Below are positions 11,785-23,069 of a stretch of 64,000 nt of DNA, piece after piece (within the stretch, counting starts at the first letter, position 1; every line of letters starts with the position of its first letter). Under the pieces are notes generated by a model. It ran no database searches and was not told the DNA's origin. It was given only the letters and a program-made list of their open reading frames with translations. The position numbers were made by a program, and so were the translations under genes. The stretch covers positions 36,575,837-36,639,836 of the forward strand of contig CM017563.1 of NCBI GenBank assembly GCA_007844125.1, read 5' to 3'. The stretch is from Sinonovacula constricta. Its lineage: Eukaryota > Mollusca > Bivalvia > Cardiida > Solecurtidae.

Positions 11785-13070
11785 TTCTCTTTGAAGTTTC
11801 TTATATTCTTAAGGAGTCAATGCCCGTGATCATTATTATCCCGAGGCTTGGAATTGCTAACTGAATGGAAAATAAAATGTAATTACATTTTTGTTTTAAA
11901 AATAGTAACATTAATTTGAACGTTTCAACTTGATCATTGATCAAAACTGACAGGAACATAGGATAAGGTTTAGAATATTCCTTCGTTCTATCTGGTTTTA
12001 ATTTAATTGGTATTATAATCATTTTAAAATGGCAACCCAGCCTGTAATTATTATTATCGTATTGTCACAGATTTCATATCTAATGTTTCAGTCACGACAG
12101 AGAACATTTCAGATCGTTAAAGGAACGATCACCAGCTGCTGTGAATGCAATCCGAAAACACAAATAACTATGCAATTAACTGACATCTCTGTCCAGCACT
12201 GAAAATATAAAAAACGCTTAATTTAAAATGGAAAAAAAAATATTCCTTTACTCCCTACATTTAGAGACCATGTTAATTGCGTTAGAAAAACACACACACA
12301 ATAAACAACAACAAAAATAAAACAACTTCACCCTTAAAGGAGTAATTCAGTGAATAACACCGCTTTTATTACTAAATAGCATTGAAACATCCTGACATCT
12401 CTTTCCAATGATGAAATAAATAATGAATATACAAGTAGCCATATCATGGAAATAACTTTTAATTAGAATAAAAGTATAACTTGCCAATTTAAATTACGAC
12501 TGAGTTAAATCTCAAACAATAAGACAGCATGAATGCATTGTATAGTTTAGAAAGCTATCAGTTTCATTTTATCATTTCAATTTTTAGAATAATTGCTTAT
12601 AAGTAAAGTGTCATACTCATACTAAAATACAATTAAAATAATTATGCTGCCGTGAAATTAAAATCTAGATTTATTTTTTTAACGAAGCAATAATAAAAAA
12701 TCATTTGATTAAAGCACACGTAGAACTGTGCATGGTGTTTTTTTTTGTATACTTGCATAATATCAATCGCACTTCTTACAGAAAAATATTTAATGCTGCC
12801 CAGACATCGAGGTTTTGTGCCATCTTCTATGACATTGTGTGGTTTAATCTTAGTAAGAATCCTCGATTTATCATACATACCAGAACATTTCATGTGTTTG
12901 ATAAACCCAATATGCACATCTCCCAAAAGCATTCTTTCGAGTTAAAAACAAAAGTCTAACGCATGCAAAAAGAGCTGTGTACAATTAAGAATTTCGAACG
13001 GTCACTGACCTGCTTTGATATGTAAAGATGCATAGCCGTTACGCATTTGTAAATCGCAAGGGAAATCTTG
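11785..13070. repeat. Diverged block-repeat unit 3
   Basis: The start (TTTTTCTCTTTGAAGTTTC, GTGATCATTATTATCCCG, TTTGAACGTTTCAACTT) matches 19955-20110. The segment 12430-12540 (ATCATGGAAATAACTTTTAA, TTAAATCTCAAAC) matches 2160-2230. The segment 12791-12925 (TAATGCTGCCCAGACATCG ... CATCTCCC) matches 2512, 14727 and 20797. The end 12996-13070 matches 4919-4990 closely. On the minus strand, 12642-12932 is open for 96 codons and shares GDVHxGF and a KI..xxxxxED pattern with the minus frame at 20757-20978; see the separate entry and finding. Confidence 0.55.
12642..12932 (-). pseudogene. Relic reading frame GDVHIGF (unknown protein)
   Basis: The 96-codon minus-strand frame begins MLLGDVHIGF and continues ILTKIKPHNVIEDG. 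The block copy at 20757-20978 reads WGDVHVGF with ILSKIRTNYIFED in the same order and spacing. The decayed copies near 2512-2660 (GDIRIGL) and 14727-14880 (GDLLVVF, MKKSIL) keep the frame in pieces but have stops. Partial amino-acid conservation in one frame suggests an ancestral exon or element ORF. I do not recognise the family, no splice structure can be proved, and chance similarity carried by DNA homology is possible. Confidence 0.3.
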
Positions 13071-13284
13071 TATTACGGGAAGTTAGTTTTCGTCAACGTC
13101 CTCACTTTAATCTTCCTTTTTTAGCTTTGAAACTGTCAATGGAAGAAAATTCAGCAACAGCATTATGCTGCACGCTTCATCCCCATGGGGCCACTATGTT
13201 CTGTTGGATTAATTTGCTACTTTGACTCAGACGATTCGTCCTCCATATACGACCTTTCCACATGTATTTGAAATATTTATATAG

Positions 13285-13445
13285 AGTGATCATGTTTTAA
13301 CACGCATTAAACATTAAATGTAGGACAAATTTCGTTTACACGATGAAGAAGCATATCTGTGCATTCTTCATAACGTCGGTTCCATCTTGATGAATATGTT
13401 ACCAAGGCAATATAATGTAAATGACAGTATTCAAATTAATACATC
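13285..13445. repeat. SINE-flanking segment, block copy 2
   Basis: Aligned with 5280-5500 and 15290-15450 through AAATTTCRTTTACA, a CATTCTTCATAAC-like stretch, TTCCATCTT and ACCAAGGC. It lies directly beside the SINE at 13480-13700, as in the other copies. Confidence 0.5.
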
Positions 13446-13479
13446 GTTATCGAAACCTGAAGCAAGAGCACGAGTGTTT

Positions 13480-13700
13480 TTGTTTGATTGTTGTTAAATC
13501 GCACATACGTAAAGTCATATTGGCAAAGTCCAGCAGTGTCTTAGTAGGAACACCAGTGAATCGCAGGTCAGCTGGAAGACCTTCATAAATGAAAGTTCTC
13601 ACCACGACTCCTATTCGGTCTCTTGCGGTAAGGGTCTGAGGAGTTAGAATAACCGCTAAGTCATATTCGCCCCGGAAAGCTTTGGATGTGAACATGTGTT
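13480..13700 (-). mobile_element. tRNA-derived SINE, family A (minus strand)
   Basis: On the minus strand: a TGACTTAGCGG A-box-like word, CCCTTACCGCAAGAGACCG, a decayed B box (AATAGGAGTCG), then the family body GAAGGTCTTCCAGCTGACC...CACTGGTGTTCCTAC and the tail TTGCCAATATGACTTTACG...TGCGATTTAACAAC. This is the best-preserved tail in the window. The 101-codon minus ORF at 13447-13752 lies across this SINE and should not be called a gene. Confidence 0.7.
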
Positions 13701-14209
13701 TCAACTTCACATATAAACATGTTAAACGAAGCTGCACAACTCGATGTGTCATAATTCAAACGCAAACCTTAGCGTGATAATTAAAAATACAACAAGAACA
13801 AGAAATAAAGCATGTTACTAGCATGCAGTTTGTATTTTTATGTTTCAATAAGGATTAGAAGATTAAGGCGTGTTATATCTTTTTTAGCAAAAACACAAAA
13901 CAAACAAAAACAAACACACCTAACTCTGGTGTGGCTTATTGTTTGAAAAGAGATGGGTACATGAGCTCAATTTATAACACTTAGTTTGTAATTTCGTAAA
14001 TAGTCTACACATTTCATTGGTGCACATAATGTAAGGTGCAACGTAAATGATCACATAAAATACCATCATAACTTGAAAGAAATGACAAAATACCTATTAA
14101 TAAGGAAAACTAAAATATGACAGTGTTCATTTGTACAGGTTTCGTTTATTGACATGAAATTTTGCAACGTATTAAAAATAACTTTGCACAGTAAATATAT
14201 AAGTAACGA

Positions 14210-15290
14210 TTAAAATTTTAATATTCATAAAAAAGAAATGCACTCCTCAATGCATAAGAAATCATAGCACTAGAAAAGACAGATAAAACCTTACAATTAA
14301 ATGGGAAGATTTTGACATGATCGACACCTTTAAATAAGCATCGATGGATACACCAGCCTTTCTTAATACAAACTGCTTGAATAACGTGAAAGCTCTTTGG
14401 CAATTTTTATGGCATTAAAGCATAATTTTCCCATTTTCAACTATGTCGAATTTAAATTTCAAAAGCAAGGCGGAATAACGACATTAAATTATCTAGATAA
14501 CCATAAGATTCATGCAATCATGTAAATTTTTAGAATAATTGCATTTACAATTTTACACATACATTTAAAAGTGAATTATGCTACCGTCATATTCAAACCT
14601 TACTCCAGTGAACAGTAACCTATTTTTATTTAAATCTTAGTGTCTGTTGAAATACGTGCCGAACGTTTGCTGTCTTTTCACATTGTTCCATTTAAGCAAT
14701 CACAATTCTTTAAATTAAAGTGTTTGTAATGCTGTAAACACATAACGTTTTCCAACAACCAGCCATAATACTCTCTTCAATGATATTATTTGTTGTAGCC
14801 TAAAAAAGAATTGACTTTTTCATCACAAGGTCCCAAACACTTTAAGTATTTGAGACAAAGACAACGAGAAGATCTCCCAAATATTTTATAGTGTTATGCA
14901 CACAACTTTAATTAATTCAAACAGATTGCATTCAATTTACAGTTTTAAAGGGTCAATGCCATTCCTTGATGGGATTTACGACCTGTACATATTTGTTAAT
15001 CACATGGGAAATCTAGTTCTTCCGAATTTCTTAATCCCTTAAATATCTTACGACATTTAGCCTTCATGTCTTTCAAAGAAGCTTATTAAGAAAGAGTGAT
15101 AAAATCCACATTTTAATTTCATTTTTACTATTTGTTGATGTTTATTTTCAAACACGAGACGATAAATAAGAGAAATACCTTGCGTTTACTTTTGCAATAA
15201 ATATTTTCTTAATTCATTAGCTGCAGTCTTAATTAAAGAATTATGCCTCTCGAGTCTTCTTTGTTGCTTGGAATGAAATGTTATTATTCT
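14210..15290. repeat. Diverged block-repeat unit 4
   Basis: Shares AAATAAGCATCGATGGATAC (14334) with 2050, TCTAGATAACCATAAGATTC (14493) with 2258, TAATGCTGTAAACACATAACG (14727) with 2512 and 20797, GATCTCCC (14871) with the other units, and TTTGTTAATCACATGGGAAA (14992) with 4968 and 13045. No intact ORF. Confidence 0.55.
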
Positions 15291-15454
15291 AAAACGCGCT
15301 TTAATCAAACAGTTAATATGGGATAAATTTCATTTACATGGTAAATAAGCGTATCGGTCCATTCTTCCGAACACTTGTTCAAACATATTATACAGAAAAC
15401 GATCATATTCAAACAAATACCTGCATGTTAACAAAACCTAAACGAAGAACACGA

Positions 15455-15540
15455 TTTTTGTTTGATGTTTTAAAACACCACACTAACACAATAATGGTCA
15501 TATTCGAGTCGACATTTTATTGGTGGTGGAAGATATCAGT
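15455..15540 (-). mobile_element. 3' fragment of SINE family A (minus strand)
   Basis: Minus-strand sequence CGAATATGACCATTATTGTG...AAAACATCAAACAAAAA corresponds to the tail of the SINE at 13480-13700 and ends beside the same flank (15290-15450). It is a decayed paralogue of the SINEs at 5.5 and 13.5 kb. Confidence 0.5.
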
Positions 15541-15659
15541 TATGTAACATGGCTTAAAGCACCCTAGTCGACCCTTTTCCCTGACATATTAATACCTTTG
15601 TCCTATGTTGTTTTTTCTTTCAAATTATAATATATATTTCAGTACTGACATTCCATTGT

Positions 15660-15810
15660 ATTTTTCGTTTTGGTAGAACCACCAGCGCGCCATCAGTGGG
15701 AAGATCTCCCCACACTCAAGTTCTAGCCCCAAACGGGGTTGGATTTCTTGCGGTGGGGGGCTGAGAAATTACAAGGGGATGACACTCACAGTCTGGTTAC
15801 AGGCACCACG
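15660..15810 (-). mobile_element. tRNA-derived SINE, family A (minus strand)
   Basis: Minus strand: CAGCCCCCCACCGCAAGAA head region, CCCCGTTTGGGGCTAGAAC, then GGGGAGATCTTCCCACTGAT and GGCGCGCTGGTGGTTCTACC. The order and words equal those of the plus copy at 15890-16145. The more GC-rich body stands out from its AT-rich surroundings, which suggests a younger insertion than the copies at 5.5 and 13.5 kb. Confidence 0.65.
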
Positions 15811-15889
15811 GACCATCATTATTTTAGGTCTACATGTGAAACAAGAGTTCTAACAGTATTTTTCAATAAAGAAAATATATACCAACAGG

Positions 15890-16145
15890 GGGCACCCGTG
15901 GCGTAGTGGTGGAATCGCCGAGCTTAAACTCCTCTGACTGCTGAGTCACCGAGAGGTTCGAGTCCCGTTCGTGGCGAATAACATAATGACATTATGTGGG
16001 AAGGTCTTCCAGCTGACTTGCGGTGCGCCGATGGTTCCGGTATATACCAACTGCCGAGTAACTTGGCGATTTTCGCAAGGGAAGATAGAGCTGGAGACAA
16101 TGCATTTCTAATCATGGAGTAGGCATTGAAGTCAGAATCTCTTGT
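15890..16145 (+). mobile_element. tRNA-derived SINE, family A (best-preserved head)
   Basis: A complete tRNA-like head: A box TGGCGTAGTGG (15899-15909) and a perfect B box GGTTCGAGTCC (15955-15965), the internal RNA polymerase III promoter. The body follows with GTGGGAAGGTCTTCCAGCTG at 15996 and TTGCGGTGCGCCGATGGTTC. The head is Ser/Leu-like with a long stem, but the arms do not fold as a functional tRNA. The 75-codon minus ORF at 15924-16151 is SINE sequence. Confidence 0.75.
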
Positions 16146-16349
16146 AAACATATAAACCTATAATTTGTTAAAGGTAAATCGATTTACGAATTTACTAAAC
16201 GCTACGTTATATCATACATGATAAAATTTTGTTTTCTTTTAAACGTTCTTTGGACTGTAAATCTATAAAACGTAATACAACATTGTCGTTTTCATTACTG
16301 TTTATTCGGTTTACTACCGTTGTTGGTCCTGGCATTATAAACTATAGTT

Positions 16350-18060
16350 GACGTTATTTGTGGTCCTATCATTTATTATTAAAGTAAATCAATGAACATT
16401 ATAACTCAACTTCAGTATACGTGTAGATGTATTTGAAAAACAATAGGAATGCTACGTACTTATATGTCAACAGGAAATAACGATAGCCGACATTTTATAA
16501 AAGTAAAACGGAATCGTGTTTGGTAGTAGGACATATTAAAATACAATAATTAGTCATAAGTTTCATCGTAAACATATCATAGTTATTACTCGGTACAATA
16601 CTTCTATGTCTATATAACAAAATTTATATCTCATCTTTATTTTCCAATAATATTTCACCCCTTCAGAAAGTTTAAAAGTACAACAAAAAATTGAATGACT
16701 ACAATAATCAACAGTCTTCATTTGTGTTTGAATAAAACCATTTCCCTGGTTATTCAGGTCATATCCGACTACTACAAAGTCAAAGGAAATGGATTTTGAG
16801 AAGATTGAATCACATAATTAATATGTTTATCGTATTTGCGGCAGACGTAAGCACAATGAACAATAAAATATCAATAAGTGTCTAAAGAGGACTACATCTC
16901 CCCGCAATATACACATTCATCATCATATTATCGAAGACACTGTTTGTTACCAGCCATCGAAAAGTTCATAAAGATAAAGAGGATTTATATTAAACTGATT
17001 TTCCATTAACTGTTTAGTTGGCAAGGCATAAAGGGCGTATACTCGTTGCACAGATTGATAATTATATTTTTAAAATGGATTTTGCTTTTGCGTGATTTAT
17101 TGCATACTATTGCAAGGTGTTGCGTTCAGAGGCGCAGCAATTTTATTACGACAGATGGAGACATCTGGAAAAAAAAAACACCGTTCATTATAATAAGAAT
17201 GAACAGCTTGTATTTAACACGATTGTTATTTGCAGACAATCAGGCACCAATAAGATAAATATGTAGTTGCTGTAGTTGATTGATTGTTGGGTTTATCGTC
17301 CCACCAGCAGTACTTTCCTTATTTGGATTTATTTGGAGACGGTACTGTAGTCGATATTTAATGTAATTTCTAGACATAAAATAACATAAAAAGAACACTC
17401 GGTTCCGATTCATAAACTAATACGAGATGAATTCTGTTTCATCTCGTGGTCTTTGGCCAATAGTTGAAGTACATTCCCACGAATAAAAGTCTCTATGTTT
17501 TCTGAATTAAAAACGTGCCATATCCAACATCCCCTTTCTACAATACAAATGTGAATCACAAAGAAATCATTTCACCATTACAGAGAGACGGTGGTCCACA
17601 AGTTTGAGACTAAGCGACATTCCTGTTCTTTCTTCTTATAAATTGGTTTATTTATTGAATTGAAATCAATGTTTATGCAAGTGTTTCGAGTGTTTATGGA
17701 TTTGTGTTTCAGGCTATCATTTCAAATAGAAATAAAAAATGAATTAAAAATTAGAAATAAATTTTTTAAAAAAGAAGAAAAAATCTAAAAAATCGGTAGA
17801 AGAGATTGAAGTGTTTCTTAAAAAAATATTAACAAAGAAACAAACATCAACATCAACAGACATAAATTATCAACTTATGTGCAGTTAAAATACCACATAT
17901 TTTTTTTAATTCTAACACATACTCGTAAATTCGAGTTTTTGTGATAATGGCATGTACTTAGCAAAGTAATTGTAATTTCTTTTTAAAAGTTTTAAGAACT
18001 GGTGCGATTTAGTAACATTTCAACTTTTGAAAACTGTAATTGATTAAAGACTGGAAAATT
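16350..18060. repeat. Diverged block-repeat unit 5, left part
   Basis: Matches 2950-3270 (GAATCACATAATTAATATG, GCGGCAGACGTAAGCACAATG) and, further right, 21260-22160. Shared anchors are CTGTTTAGTTGGCAAGGC versus CTGTTTAGTTGCAAGGC, AAGGTGTTGCGTTCAGAGGC versus AAGGTGTTGCTTTCAGAGCC, AGACAATCAGGCACCAA versus AGACAGTCAGGCACCAA, and TTTAAGAACTGGTGCGATT versus TTTAAGAACTGAAGCGATT. No gene is recognised. Confidence 0.6.
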
Positions 18061-18065
18061 GGTTA

Positions 18066-18312
18066 TCCCGACCAGCCACAATAGCTCAGGTGGTAGAGCG
18101 TCGGCTTGCGGATCGGGAAGTCGTGGGTTCGAACCCCGACCGGGTCAAACCAAAGACTTTAAAGTTGGTAGTAGTGGCTTCCCTCCTAACGCTCGGGGCT
18201 AAGGGGACAGCATTACGCCTGACTCGTCGGTGTCAGTATAATGGACCGGCCGGCTAATCCCATCCCTCAGAGATGGCCTCCCTTCGATTTCTATTAAACC
18301 TTTTTAAACAAT
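18066..18312 (+). mobile_element. tRNA-derived SINE, family B (bivalve type)
   Basis: The head has the A box TAGCTCAGGTGGTAGAGC at 18082 and a perfect B box GGTTCGAACC at 18126. TTGCGGA sits at the anticodon-loop position, but the anticodon stem is not complementary, so it is not a working tRNA. The body contains GCTCGGGGCTAAGGGGACAG and GGTGTCAGTATAATGGACC; the GTGTCAGTATAATG word is one I associate with bivalve SINEs. The 3' end runs into CTATTAAACC. It interrupts block-repeat unit 5; the paralogous unit near 22165-22200 lacks it. Confidence 0.75.
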
Positions 18313-19060
18313 AAACTAAAAGCCGATGTACAACATTACTTATACCATTCGGAAAACATTTGTTTGCCTTAAACATGTATAAAACCCTCTTCTTGATTAT
18401 TTGGTGCCTACACGTTTAATCAATAAACATTAGGCCCAATATGTGTCGTGACTTGCATGTTTTGGGGATGATATATTGGTATTTCAAGTAAATACAAACG
18501 AGGAAAAGGAGAAATTTACTTTGCTATGTTAAGGCGCAAACACTGCACGCATTTATAAATCGCAAAGAAAATTTTGTGTATTTGAATTTGTTTGCGACTT
18601 AACTTAATATTCATAAAAAATAAAACCTTTATCAATGTAATTGTTGATACGCGGTATAGTTTAATTTTTACACTTACAAACAAAACAACACTTGAAATAA
18701 AGCAATGTTCTTCGTAAGAAAGCAAAACGCCTATATAAACATTGTGAGTTATATATCAATAATGGCCATCGGTACTCCCTAACTAACTTTTAAATTAGTG
18801 TCATATTTAGTGGCTACTACTGTTAAAGGCAAAACAGACCTGAGGTAAATCAAATAACAAAGTCAAATATAATTATCGGTGCCGCAGTTGTGGGTATAAG
18901 AGACAATAATAAAAAAACAACAATCTAAGAATAGTTCGAATGAGGCAACTTGTCTAGATGTAAAACATAATAATATCAACAAAACAATGTGTTACATTGT
19001 CAATGTCAACTCCCCACAAACAAACTTGGGGTTTAATGTCAGAATAAAATCTTAAAACCT
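18312..19060. repeat. Block-repeat unit 5, right part
   Basis: Continues the match to 22200-23060 after the SINE: TTGGTGCCTACACGTTTAA versus TTGGTGCCTACACGTTAAA, ACTGCACGCATTTATAAATC versus ACTGCACGCATATATAAATC, and a segment at 18835-18985 matching 22880-23010 and 4670-4800 (ACAAAGTCAAATATAATTAT). Confidence 0.6.
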
Positions 19061-19950
19061 TAAGACTAAAATAAATACTTTTACAAAAACACAAAATCTA
19101 GTTAGGAAAGTCTCAAATGTATCCTGATTTATCGTGTTTTTTAATATCAGTACCCTTCTTGTGAAATGTTTTTCTGGCCATGCTGTCGTCTGGATTAATA
19201 TTTTTAAAGCTATTCTTGTCTCAGGAGAACATAACAGCCTTGTGTAAATTAGAAGTGTTGACATTACTTAATTGAGACTTTGTTGTCATATGTATTGACT
19301 ACAGCCATCTTCGATGATATATTTGTAAGTAATCCCACTTGGTGAAAATCCACATCAATGTCTGAAGCCTCAAATTGGAACGGTTACAATGGTGCTGATT
19401 TAGGGCAAAGAGTTACATTTGCCTTGTATATCGCATAAATAAACGTTGTTGTGTCCAGATGCGCAGTTATCTGAGAATAAAACGCTTTCGTCTCGGTCGA
19501 TATAACTTCAAATATAAATTTTTTTTCCTAGTTCATGTAATATTAGGTTCGAAATGACACACTTATGTTATTTACACACTTTTAAATATTCATGATATAA
19601 TGAGTAGCTATACAATAAGCCGCTGAATAAGCAACCATCCAATATGTTACATAAATAAAGTAAGTGACTTAGTGATTTAACCAGGACCTGCAAGTGCTAA
19701 AATTATTTAATGTAAAACGCTGGATATTTATTGATACACATATTTGGTCACTTCCTTAAACATACGCTAACCGAAAAATTACACTTTACGCAAGTGGATA
19801 TCTTGAGGTACAACTGTTTATACAGTATATATAGTTGAACGAAAAAGGAAAAAAAAGTTGCGCATACAATATGAGTTTTTATAGTAGCCATAGGCCTACG
19901 GAATAACTGACTGATGAATGTATAATCTTAATCAAAAGGTTCCCTGTGCT
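19060..19950. other. Intergenic, no recognised gene
   Basis: The minus ORF at 19052-19264 (70 codons) matches nothing I recognise and is not repeated in the paralogous blocks. I see no further structure. Confidence 0.35.
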
Positions 19951-20756
19951 TGTCTCTTTGAATTTTCGTATAATCTCGAGTAAATTGAGTTAACGTCAGT
20001 GATCATTATTTCCTGGTCTAGATGTCTTCGCATAACAAAAGCAGAAACACTTTTGCGTTATTTTACTTATATTTATATAAATGCAAATTAATTTTGAACG
20101 TTTCACTTTAAATATTAACGGAGGCTGGAAAGATACGTAAGATGATGTTTGTAACATCAGCAAAAATAACTAAAGCGTAGACGATTTGTCATCTCATTAT
20201 ATCCAGAAACGTGTTTAAAGTATTCGCCTGAAATATTAAGTAATACTACGAAATGAAATTCGTTACATACTGCAATAAGAAACCACGATGACTACATTGG
20301 AAAGATACATACTACGGAATGCTTTCTTTCAAACAAGATCAACAGCTATAAGTAAGCATTAAATGATAATCCTGCTGTCTTAATAAATATTGTTGAGACA
20401 TTGTGACACCTTTTTCTGATCGAGCCAGAAATGCACAAATTATGTTGATTTATTTATTGGCGCACAAAGTTTATAACTATTTTATGAGAATAACTTCAAT
20501 TTTTACATTGCATTGAACCTTCTAATTTTACTATCTTCTATGTGTGGTTAAAATCACCACCACTCACTCAATCATTTTAATTTTCAGAATAAATACTTGA
20601 AATTAAATATCTTACACAAACATAACAATTTCTATATTCACGCCATGTTCTAGCCTATCTTTATATTACTCAAACATATTTTGTATAAAAATAAAGTGAG
20701 GTCTTTTGGCATTAATACATGGACATTGATTGCATGCAGTCTTTTGCCGCGAATTT

Positions 20757-20978
20757 TCATAAAAGCCAGCCCATTTTTTTAAAATAACTTTTACTTGATG
20801 CTGTGAACATATAACGTGCTCCAACATCCATCATAGTAATATTATAATCTTCAAAGATATAGTTTGTTCTAATCTTAGATAAAATTATCTTTTTCATCAG
20901 AAGGACACCTAACACTTCATGCGTTTGAGAAAAACCAACATGCACATCTCCCCAATAAGAGTCTGCATACAGATTCAC
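20757..20978 (-). pseudogene. Relic reading frame GDVHVGF (unknown protein)
   Basis: The 73-codon minus frame contains WGDVHVGF, then MKKIILSKIRTNYIFEDYNI and DVGARYMFTAS. It begins at a GTG, not an ATG, so it is more likely an exon-like or decayed fragment than a whole gene. Its similarity to the frame at 12642-12932 is partly at the amino-acid level. No known domain was recognised. Confidence 0.3.
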
Positions 20979-22629
20979 CTCTTCTTTATATAATTATATC
21001 ATCATAAAAAGTGGTAGTTTTCACCAACCATAGAAGTCTTAAACTCACCAAATGCATTGGCCAATTTTGACTAAGTTAATATGTCGCATCCATACAAATA
21101 TCTAGCGAGGCTGAAACTTTTGAAGTAGATTTTCGTGTCATGCTTTTTAACATTGGATTTGTTCAAGACAAACCCAGCCGTTTGCTGATTATACCTTACA
21201 TTACCAGATATCAGTGTTTAATGCTAAGTTTGATGTTTTTGCATCCTAGATGATATTTATCAAACTGATTAACAAGAAACTGTTTAGTTGCAAGGCTTTT
21301 TATACACATTGTGCGTATTTCAGGAAGTTGATTGCTTTTATAAAGTAGATTTTGCATTAGCGTTTTATTTCAGAACATTACAAGGTGTTGCTTTCAGAGC
21401 CGCAGTTATTTTATCTCATAGAATTGAGGATACTGAACAAAACAACGTGCATGAAATAAAAATGAACAGCTTTTATTGGTAACTTAATTGCAATTTACAG
21501 ACAGTCAGGCACCAACTTAAAAGTTAAATTGTAATTTGTCTCGAACATTTTATTTTAGGCACGCAATAAAAATAATAGAATTTGCGGTTGTTGTTAACTG
21601 GTATGAGACGAATTTTATTTAAAGTTTTGATGCTAACCAATGGATTAAGTATATTTTCACAGTGAACAGTTTTCAGAATTAAAAACAACAACAACAGCAA
21701 CATGTCAAAACAAACATCCCTTTTCTAAGATAATCTTGTGATTTCCTAAATAACGTAAAAGTATTTCATTAATAATTCATTAATAAACAATGTCAACAAC
21801 TTTGAGATATAAAACGGTTTGAGATATTGTTTTAAGATGTTTTAAATATACGACATCTATTACGAGTGCTCATGCCTTCACAGTATTTTGTCCTTTGTGT
21901 TCTGTTTTCAAATAAATATTTAGAATAACGAAAATAGGTGGGATCATTTCGTAGAAAAGACGTATTTTAAAAGAAAAAAATGCCTGCAACAAAGAGACAA
22001 CATCAACTATACAATGTACAATTAATATTATCACAATTTCTTCTTTATTTTCATTAACTGTACTCGTAAATTAAAGTTTTAAGTAGTAAGATTCAAACCT
22101 TTGTCGTAAGATTTAAGAACTGAAGCGATTAAGTAAATTAGCGATTCAATTTATGAAAACTGTGTTATTCAGCAATTGATTTATAATCAAAGTACAAAAT
22201 ATAACTTATATCATCTTGTCCGTGTATAAGACACTTGGCTCGCTGAATTTGGTGCCTACACGTTAAACGCATATCTATCAGGCCCAGTGTGCGTATGTGT
22301 TGTGACATAAACGACACCAACGTGTTTTTAGGAATAATATACAGGATTTTCCAGAAAAACAAAAGAAGACAAAACATAATATTTACATCACACGCACTCA
22401 CGGGATGTGATATGTTTATGTGCTAAGACTGCACGCATATATAAATCACCAGTGAATCTGATGTATCTGATTTTGTTTGCAACTTATCTTAATTAACGTC
22501 AATATATTTAATCACCCAACACATAATGTGACGCTAGCTATAAGCAAATGGCCACAGCAAACCCTGAAGTCTGATTTTTTTTTATCCAAGGATGACATTT
22601 TTATTTTGTAATAATCACTGAACTGGGGC

Positions 22630-22800
22630 AAATATTTTTAAGTTTGATTAAGAATATATGGTAAAATCCTTTGAGTATTGTAACATAAACAAACATGTGA
22701 AAAGGCACAGGACAAACGTATTCACATGCAAATCGAATATATAAGTAAGAACAGATCTGCGATGAGTCATTCAATAAAAAGAGCAAACACAACAGTTACA
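22630..22800 (-). repeat. Interspersed repeat K, copy 3 (minus strand)
   Basis: Reverse complement reads TGTAACTGTTGTGTTTGCTC, GACTCATCGCAGATCTGTTC, GCATGTGAATACGTTTGTCC and CCATATATTCTTAATCAAAC, matching copies 2, 4 and 5. It is in opposite orientation inside block-repeat unit 6 and absent from unit 5 at 18.6-18.8 kb, so it probably inserted after the block duplicated. Confidence 0.6.
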
Positions 22801-23069
22801 GCATTGGAGCGGTAAGTCGGCAAAAGGTACCGAATGAGGTGTTAAAACAAGTTTTGCAGAGCTCTAACCTCGTGGTTTCTCATATGTAAAATGAAATGAA
22901 AAACCGATCTATTTCACAAAGTCACATATAATTATCGGGACTGTAGATGTGAGCCCATGTGGCAATACAAATCTTAAAAGGGTTGGAATGAGACAACATG
23001 TTTAGGCACAACACTTTTTCGCAAAACATAAAAAAAACATAAAAATGCCGATAATATTAGCGTCGTAAA

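Noticed and set aside
13447..13752. 101-codon minus ORF with ordinary composition
   Set aside because: It coincides with a family A SINE; other copies of that SINE do not keep the frame.
18076..18150. Functional tRNA gene
   Set aside because: A and B boxes are good, but the anticodon stem does not pair and a SINE body follows directly.
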